A stretch of DNA of 64,000 nucleotides from Roridomyces roridus (taxonomy: Eukaryota; Basidiomycota; Agaricomycetes; Agaricales; Mycenaceae). Numbering within the stretch: position 1 is the first letter of the stretch; each line of letters opens with the position of its first letter. Below the pieces are notes generated by a model. That model saw nothing but the letters and a program-made list of their open reading frames with translations. It ran no database searches and was not told where the DNA came from. The stretch is taken from the NCBI GenBank assembly GCA_029378245.1, contig JARKIF010000178.1, positions 1 to 64,000 on the forward strand. The letters are read 5' to 3'. Of this stretch, positions 58,233 to 64,000 are shown in pieces. The position numbers and the translations under genes were made by a program.

Positions 58233-60860
58233 AACGAGGGTCGATGGCGAACGGTCAAGTGACTACGCAAGGGCTTTATACAGGGAAGAAGGAAAGGAAA
58301 TGACCGCTCATTTGTTTGGTCATGCAAATATTAGAGACTGTCCGCATCTCATCGACGGACGGCTGCCGTATGCAGCTCTCGCGTGGCATCCCAATCTGTG
58401 TCGGTCACTCCCAATCATTTGTCGGCGTGTATGGGGTTATCCATTCTGGGAAGATGTCACTGTGTAAAAGCGCCCGCTCGAACCGTGGGTCGTTGTGCTG
58501 GAGACTGATTCCAAAAACTCTCTCCAGGAATGGACACCACCAGCGACGACATTCCCTCTGTGTCCCTGGCCCGTCCGCTTTGCTGCCCGCCGCCTATCCA
58601 TAGCTTGGCGAGTCCTGAAACATCTGCTTTTTTTGATTGCCATCAACGACGACCTCCACGTCCTTCTCCCGTGCTTCTCCGGCCTGCGCCTCTCTCCAAG
58701 ATACATCTGCGCCCCCCGCTTATCCGTCCCTTTTGGACCTTAAATGCGCTGGAACCTTCCACCAAGCATGATCTCCTTGATTCGTCTGATCTGCAATTCC
58801 CGCCAGAATTTACTCAATTGGGGTCTCTACTCCTTGACAAGCCATGTCGTCGGTAGGCTCACCGGGCATGCGGGGACCTCAAAACACGCAATGATTTATT
58901 ACTAGCACAACATAAGCATGTGACGTGAGTCTCCAGCTCTCTCTGGTTGGTGGACTAGTACTGGGAATGCAATGCAGTTTGCATTTGACCCTAATAGCAG
59001 GTCGCATTTACTCTTGTTAGTTACTACCGGGCCTTTCCCATGAGGTCCGCACGGCGATTGAGGCCAGTTGGAGTGTCGAGTGTCAGAATGACCTTTCTCG
59101 GCTATTGGGTTCGGCAACCCTTCATGTACTCCCTCAGCTTTCCTTCAAACTCTATCGCCACAGGATGCCCAGCCTGAACCCGATTGTCGGACTACCGTCA
59201 AGAACATGCAGAGAAATCACGGCAAGGGACAGTCTCATCGAAACTCAATGCGAAACTCGAGTGGCGGCAACAAAAATACTTTCGTGTCCTCAACTGCTAT
59301 TAGGCAATGAGTGTTGTTCTCGAAAGGGTTATCCACAGCCTCGCCACGGTTCTTCCCTTGAGATCTACCGGCTTTGCTCGGCGTAGATATGGGATCCCCC
59401 GTGTTGGCAACGACAATTCATCCCCTGTTCTTGGATGGACAACCTTGTACTGAAGTGTTTCGGAAATCTTGCAGATGGATCAGCGACTCAAAGAACTGCC
59501 AGTGGCCCAGAACCGCCATGTGCGCGGGGGTGCAATCCGGTCGTCGATCTCTATTCTGCGGACATATCGCAAGCACCACGATTGATTGCTCCCGGAGGCT
59601 TTCTTTCTCTCGGTGAGCCTTTTTGTGCCTCCACGCATCATCTCGTGGCATACCTAACAAGCCCCACAGCGGCTGAAATAGTCTTCATTCAGGGAAAGGG
59701 CGATACAATGTCAAACTTAACCATTCTCCGCGGTGCTTGGACTGGTCAAATATTCTGATTAGAAGCATTCTGTTTTACATGCTCCGTCATCTCGTTTTAG
59801 GGGACCGGACCTGAAGATCTAGAATGGGCAATCTGACGCGCCAACCAACGTTTCTTTCATTCATCTGGGGTCCATCTCTATCTACCTCGCCATAAATTAA
59901 TTCTCCCAACCGAAACAAGGGCTCTCTTACTCTGTAACCACCTGTCCTGGTCAATGTGCATTGGACATTGGACGCCCGTAGGTTGCCGTGAAGATCCCAC
60001 TCTAGGTTCCGCCGATACCTCGAAGTGGGGGCGGGAAAACTCCTTTTTTGAACATATTGCATCCACCTCTGTTCACGTAAAGCCTGAGCCGGATGCAATC
60101 CAAGAGTCTGTAAACTTAGAACGGATCAGTCTTTCGCCGGGCTCCGCCTCGCCGCCGGTGATCGACAGGATAGTGTGTGTGCATCGTACGCAACCATGAC
60201 TCTCTTTATCATGTTTTTGACGTTCTTCCTTTTTCTACGGCAGTCGCGTTCCTTTGGTTAAATTCTCAGGTGACCAGATGATTGCAGATTCGATGTGGAG
60301 CACCATTCTTGCACCATTCAATCGCGAAAAATAAGTGGTGTGCAGAAGCGCTTGAGCACGGTATGTACAACCGCTGACAACAGACGCCACAGTTGGGCGC
60401 TTGATGCACGCAGTCTGTGCATCTGTGTGATCTACAATCAAAAGAAAGAGGTTGTGCGAAATTAGAACAGTGGTTCTGAGAAAAGACCGGTTCAAACGCC
60501 CCCTGAGCGCTTCTGTGGTGTGGACCTAGCAACGGTGCCTGCAGAATTCGTTTGAAGTCATTGTACTTAAAGTCCTGTCTTGATAGGTCTTGATCTTGGC
60601 AACAGTAAAAGATGTAGTATGTACTAGTCGTCCAGTCTTGTTGCGACTTGGACAGCCTCTGAATATTAGAGCAACCAAACCGCAAATATATGCTGCTTAA
60701 TGAATTGTTCCCTCCTCTGCAGCCGCGGATGTAAATCGTAGTTCATTGAATAGGCGTTCTGTCGATAGCTTTGGATGTAGCATCAAGAAGTAAGTGAACT
60801 GCAACACGCATCGCGAGCTTTACGTAACACTTTGACGTGACCGTTTCTCCCTCCCACATC
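58233..60860. other. Gene-poor 2.6-kb interval
   Basis: AT-richer than its surroundings. A 108-codon plus frame with ATG (58530-58856) has coding-like Pro-rich text but no domain. A 139-codon minus frame (60266-60685) encodes many cysteines but starts with TTG. I support no gene. Confidence 0.4.
58274..58280 (-). promoter_or_regulatory. TATA box of the Zn2Cys6 gene
   Basis: TATAAAG on the minus strand about 42 nt before the ATG at 58232. Confidence 0.5.
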
Positions 60861-61801
60861 ATGCCTAGGTCCGCATCCCCGACGTACAGGAGCCGCGACT
60901 CGCAGAGAGGTGAATCCAGTCGTGGAAGCGCAAGACGCTATGGCGACGATAGAGGCTACCGTGAAGAACCTCGCCGTGGGTATCGAGATGAATACTCCGA
61001 ACGCGACCGTGAACGAGAGCGGGCAAGGGACAGGGACCGCTACGACGGCAGACGGGACAGAGAGGCAGACAGAGATCGTAATGGTGGTTCGTCCAGGCGC
61101 TCAGCGTCGCCTCGACGTCGATCGTCACGTCCACGGTCGCGTTCCCGTTCGCTGTCTCCGGCGAGCAAGGCAAAACCAGACTTCAAACCCTCGGGGTTGT
61201 TGGCCGCGGAGACGAACACAGTCAAGGCCGTCAACGGAGATAGCACGGTACTCAAATATAACGAGCCGCCGGAGGCCAGGAAGCCCTCCTTGGGCTGGAG
61301 GCTTTACGTCTTCAAGGGCAGCGAACAAGTCGAGCTGCTTCACATCCACCGCCAGAGCGCGTATCTTATCGGACGCGACCGGCTTGTCGCAGACATTCCG
61401 ATTGACCATCCCTCTTGTTCGAAACAACATGCTGTGATCCAGTGTCGGTCTTTTTCTCTCTAGTATCCTCTTCTACTCTCTAATTCGATGCTTCAGATCG
61501 GTTTGTGCAACAAAAGGACGAGTTTGGTGCAGTCAAGGGAACTGTAAAGTGGGTGTTTCCATGCCGTGGCCAACCCTTGCTTGACGATTTTTTGTAGACC
61601 GTTCATCATCGACCTTGAATCTACGAATGGGACTCATGTCAATGACGAAGCTATCCCCGTTTCGCGATTTTATGAGCTCAAGGCCAACGATGGTGACTAT
61701 TTCCCTCGTTTTTTTCTGTCGGTTGCTGAGACCTCCCAGTGATCAAATTTGGACAATCGACGAGAGAGTACGTGCTTCTGCACGACTCGGAGGCGTCATG
61801 A
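60861..61801 (+). CDS. SNIP1: SNIP1/Pml1-type FHA-domain splicing factor
   Basis: Exons 60861-61443, 61497-61548, 61598-61692 and 61740-61801 give 263 aa. N-terminal Arg/Ser/Asp/Glu-rich region (RDRERERARDRDRYDGRRDR, SPRRRSSRPRSRSRS), then an FHA domain ending at the C-terminus: YLIGRDRLVADIPIDHPSCS, KQHAVIQYR, IDLESTNGTHVND and STREYVLLHD. This layout is that of SNIP1/DAWDLE and yeast Pml1 of the RES complex, which retains unspliced pre-mRNA and helps splicing. The RS-like tail is longer than in yeast. Confidence 0.9.
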
Positions 61802-62056
61802 GTTTTCTGTACGATAATGTGTCTTTGAAAGAATGTGTGCGCGTATCAGAAGAATCCATTTCCGGAAAGTACCGATCACCTCACCCTTGTTCTCTTGAAT
61901 GTTGAGACAAAGAGACCTTGGCGACCCATAGGAGCAGCTGTCGCCGTGACCGTGACCTTGCAATGCCTTTTTGTTTCTTTGGACGCGTATCAACGCGCAT
62001 TGTTGCTTGCTTTGTCTCGAACCATCGACGCGCCGTTCAAAGAGATGGATTCTTCT

Positions 62057-62063
62057 TATAAAG
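62057..62063 (+). promoter_or_regulatory. TATA box of the 62108 gene
   Basis: TATAAAG 45 nt before the ATG at 62108. It favours this start over an in-frame ATG at 62045. Confidence 0.5.
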
Positions 62064-62107
62064 CACGGTCTGTGCTGAGCCCTTTCTCTTTACTTCCTCG
62101 CCTTACC

Positions 62108-63156
62108 ATGGACAGCTCCCCTCGCAGACCCTCCTTGGCCAACTTGTACAACAACCTCAAAGCCCAGAGCGACCCTTACGAGGAGCTCGAGCATGCAGCG
62201 CGTCTATTCCCCATGGACGAAGACGAGCTCGACTACACGTCCTCTACCGTCTCTTCCCGGTCCTCACAGGCTCCTTCCTTTGGCTTTGATGACCCCGACG
62301 ACGAGTCTGAAGACGAGGCTGGCAGCAGCTCAGACGAGGATTCGGACGTCGAGCCTTTGGAACTGCCTGAATCCGTCAATGCAGCCGCCTACCCATCGCA
62401 TTTCGTCCGGTGAGCACAGTTTTCGTTTTGACGCGCTCTTTCTAAGATGATTTTCTTTCAGTGTGCTGAATGACACGCCTTTTCTGCCGCCACGGGCCCA
62501 GTCGGTTGAAATCAATCAATCAGAGCTTCCTCCTCGAAAGCTCCCTCTCGCGCCCTCCACGGCCCATAGACGTGCCATTCGTGTCCGAGATGACGACTCG
62601 GATCGCGAAGCAGATTGCGAGAGCACAGGAGACGCGACCGACGACGAATACATGCCTTCCCCTACCCTCAACCCCCGTAAACGCACCCGTAGTCCGTCTC
62701 CTACTCCCTTCCGTCACCGCATAGCCACGTCTCCCGGTGCCAGCTCCTCCTCCTCGGGCTACTCGAACAAGCGCACGCGTTTGCCGCCGCCGTCTCGCAA
62801 CAAACAAGCCTCTGTCGACGAGATCGAAGGCTCTGACGACTACAACGACTTTGTATGCCGCGTTTGCGGTTTGGGTGCAGAAAAACCATCGTTTGCCCGA
62901 CTTTAGACGGCATGTCAAGACACACCAGCGGACCGTTGAGGAGGAGGCGCAGAAGGGTTGGCGGTGCAAGGGCGTGCTGCTCAGCGAGGCGGCTGAATAT
63001 TCACTCCCATCTGACGCTACGAGCTACGTTTTCCAAGGCCGGGAGCGCGTCGGGGGTTGCATGAAGACGTTCAGTCGTCGCGACGCTCTGAAGCGCCATT
63101 TGGACAACAAGAACGTTGCGTGTGTTGGCCACCCTACTGCTGCAACCCACAACTAA
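62108..63156 (+). CDS. C2H2-like zinc-finger protein with a frame break
   Basis: Exon 62108-62409 then 62462 onward. Acidic, Ser-rich N-terminus (SEDEAGSSSDEDSDVEPLEL), then a disordered RKRTRSPSPTP region. The finger starts FVCRVCG near 62851, but the matching half (PDFRRHVKTHQR, then GGCMKTFSRRDALKRHLDN) is in a frame one base later, with a shift needed between about 62865 and 62890. A 28-nt GTATGC..CAG segment there could in principle be removed, but it is too short for a normal intron and would delete both cysteines. Probably a DNA-binding regulator; either a base error or a lesion. Confidence 0.6.
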
Positions 63157-63196
63157 TGGTGGGTTGCTGTCTTTTTTGACTTGTGGACGCCGCTGA

Positions 63197-63823
63197 TTAT
63201 TTTCTGGTCAGACAGACTTCTCGCTTTCTTGCATCCTCGTATAATTGTGTAAAAGAAATATATACTCTATGGTCTCCGCTTCTTGGTCTATCTCTTCTTG
63301 ACCGTATCCGTTTACCGTTCTGAACTGAGGGGCCCCAGCTGAACGCGTCGATGAGTACTTTCGTGATGGAGTGACGAGGAAACAGCCTACCCTCGTATCG
63401 GCTTCTTGGGCTTGAGCTCGTGCGCGAATTCAGAGACGGGCAGTCCGCTGCGGAACTTTTCCATACACCACAGGATATATCTGTTATTTACGGCTCAACG
63501 TTTGCAACAACTAGCTGGTGTATTGCACACGGACCTTCCTGTCGCGTATTCCTACTCCAGCGGATTTCAGCTGTAGACCATTCTTTGACCACAGTTCGTC
63601 CCAGCTTTCGACCGAGAGTTTAGTGTCGCATGAGCGTCCGATAGACTTGAGGAAGTCTCCGGGAGTCTTGATGGAGTCTGCGGCATGTGAGCTGAATACG
63701 AGATGCTTTTTGTTTGAAGAGGGCTACCGCGGGGATCGGGGATTGGTTGGACTCTGGGGATAGTGGGCGGGATAAGCGTGGAAGGAGGGAGCGTAGACGA
63801 GACGCGCAAAGCAGGCTGTTCAT
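63197..63823 (-). CDS. FYV4: Mitochondrial small-subunit ribosomal protein mS41 (Fyv4, IGR motif)
   Basis: Starts MNSLLCASRLRSLLPRLSR, a typical presequence; exon 1 about 63823-63753 (GTCCAA donor), exon 2 63691-63535. The SAM-like IGR domain reads IKTPGDFLKSIGRSC, ESWDELWSKNGLQLK and YILWCMEKFRSG. The tail is GWGPSVQNGKRIRSRR, as in mS41. The joint between exon 2 (ending RDRK) and the YILW exon near 63480-63430 is out of phase with the obvious sites, so its exact splice is unresolved. Stop TAA at 63197-63199, 40 bp from the converging zinc-finger gene. Confidence 0.8.
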
Positions 63824-64000
63824 GGCCGACAATTTTGAGAGTGGGTGTGACCCGCCGGTCACATCACGACGCGCTCTCTCTGGACGTGATCTGAACGACT
63901 GCTTCAGATTCACGCAACGCTACTAGAGATCGAGACTAGAAGGTCTTCCGATTCGATGGCTTCTGCACCGAAAGTCAGGTCTCTAAAATCATGCAACAAT

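Noticed and set aside
58530..58856. 108-codon Pro-rich plus frame with ATG
   Set aside because: Coding-like composition but no domain, no TATA, and no partner exons; too weak to call.
60266..60685. Cysteine-rich 139-codon minus frame that looks like a small secreted protein
   Set aside because: It starts with TTG, not ATG, has no signal peptide and no conserved Cys spacing I recognise.
62851..62878. A 28-nt GTATGC..CAG intron in the zinc-finger gene that would restore frame
   Set aside because: Far below the 41-60 nt intron size seen here, and it would remove both zinc-binding cysteines.

Overview
The window is nuclear DNA of a filamentous basidiomycete, most likely an agaricomycete. The genes are dense and carry many introns of about 45-60 nt (mostly GT-AG). 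The gene content is typical of that group: Zn2Cys6 regulators, Kre9/Knh1-like wall proteins, a cyclopropane-fatty-acid synthase, an EBP-type sterol isomerase, GH128 and GH5 enzymes, and Crinkler-type P-loop proteins. I saw no rRNA, tRNA, CRISPR array or bacterial operon. Genus cannot be settled from the sequence alone. Spliced lengths given below were checked by adding exon phases by hand where exons are listed.

Layout. 1-809: 3' end of a Zn2Cys6-type regulator with two apparent single-base losses. 1.1-2.9 kb: a degenerate minus-strand gene. 2.9-4.1 kb: gene-free, with diverged repeats. 4.1-8.5 kb: GPI-transamidase subunit PIG-U/Gab1, a GH128 glucanase and an EBP-type isomerase. 8.6-27.6 kb: a mirror-symmetric block. 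Two small Kre9-like secreted genes (-) and a Rif1-like gene (+) lie on the left; a Rif1 gene (-) and two Kre9-like genes (+) lie on the right. A P450 and a cyclopropane-fatty-acid synthase sit between the arms. 27.7-31.2 kb: secreted PEBP protein, an orphan multi-spanning membrane protein with an exact internal tandem duplication, and a fragment of a Kre9-like gene. 31.4-34.9 kb: a tandem pair of Crinkler-type NTPase genes, the first lacking the C-terminal nuclease-like domain. 35.0-49 kb: mostly housekeeping genes (membrane PDZ protein, ABC half-transporter, CDC73, Kelch-BTB protein, pyridoxamine-phosphate oxidase, UCH37-type deubiquitinase, GH5). 49.1-49.7 kb: a MITE with TA target duplication. 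49.8-58.2 kb: NBS1, a CHFR-like RING protein and a full Zn2Cys6 regulator. 58.2-60.9 kb: gene-poor. 60.9-63.8 kb: SNIP1/Pml1, a C2H2-like protein and mitoribosomal mS41.

The most interesting signals are three. First, the inverted three-gene duplication around the P450/CFA-synthase pair, in which one Rif1 copy keeps PP1-docking motifs (RVVW, SILK) and the other has lost them. Second, the CFA-synthase gene, which reads in frame only if it is spliced through 9-nt, 1-nt and 7-nt microexons. Third, the Crinkler pair, whose Walker A loop is split in both copies by a stop-free intron with a length divisible by three. Several other genes show isolated one-base frame breaks, so assembly indels must be excluded before any of them is called a pseudogene.
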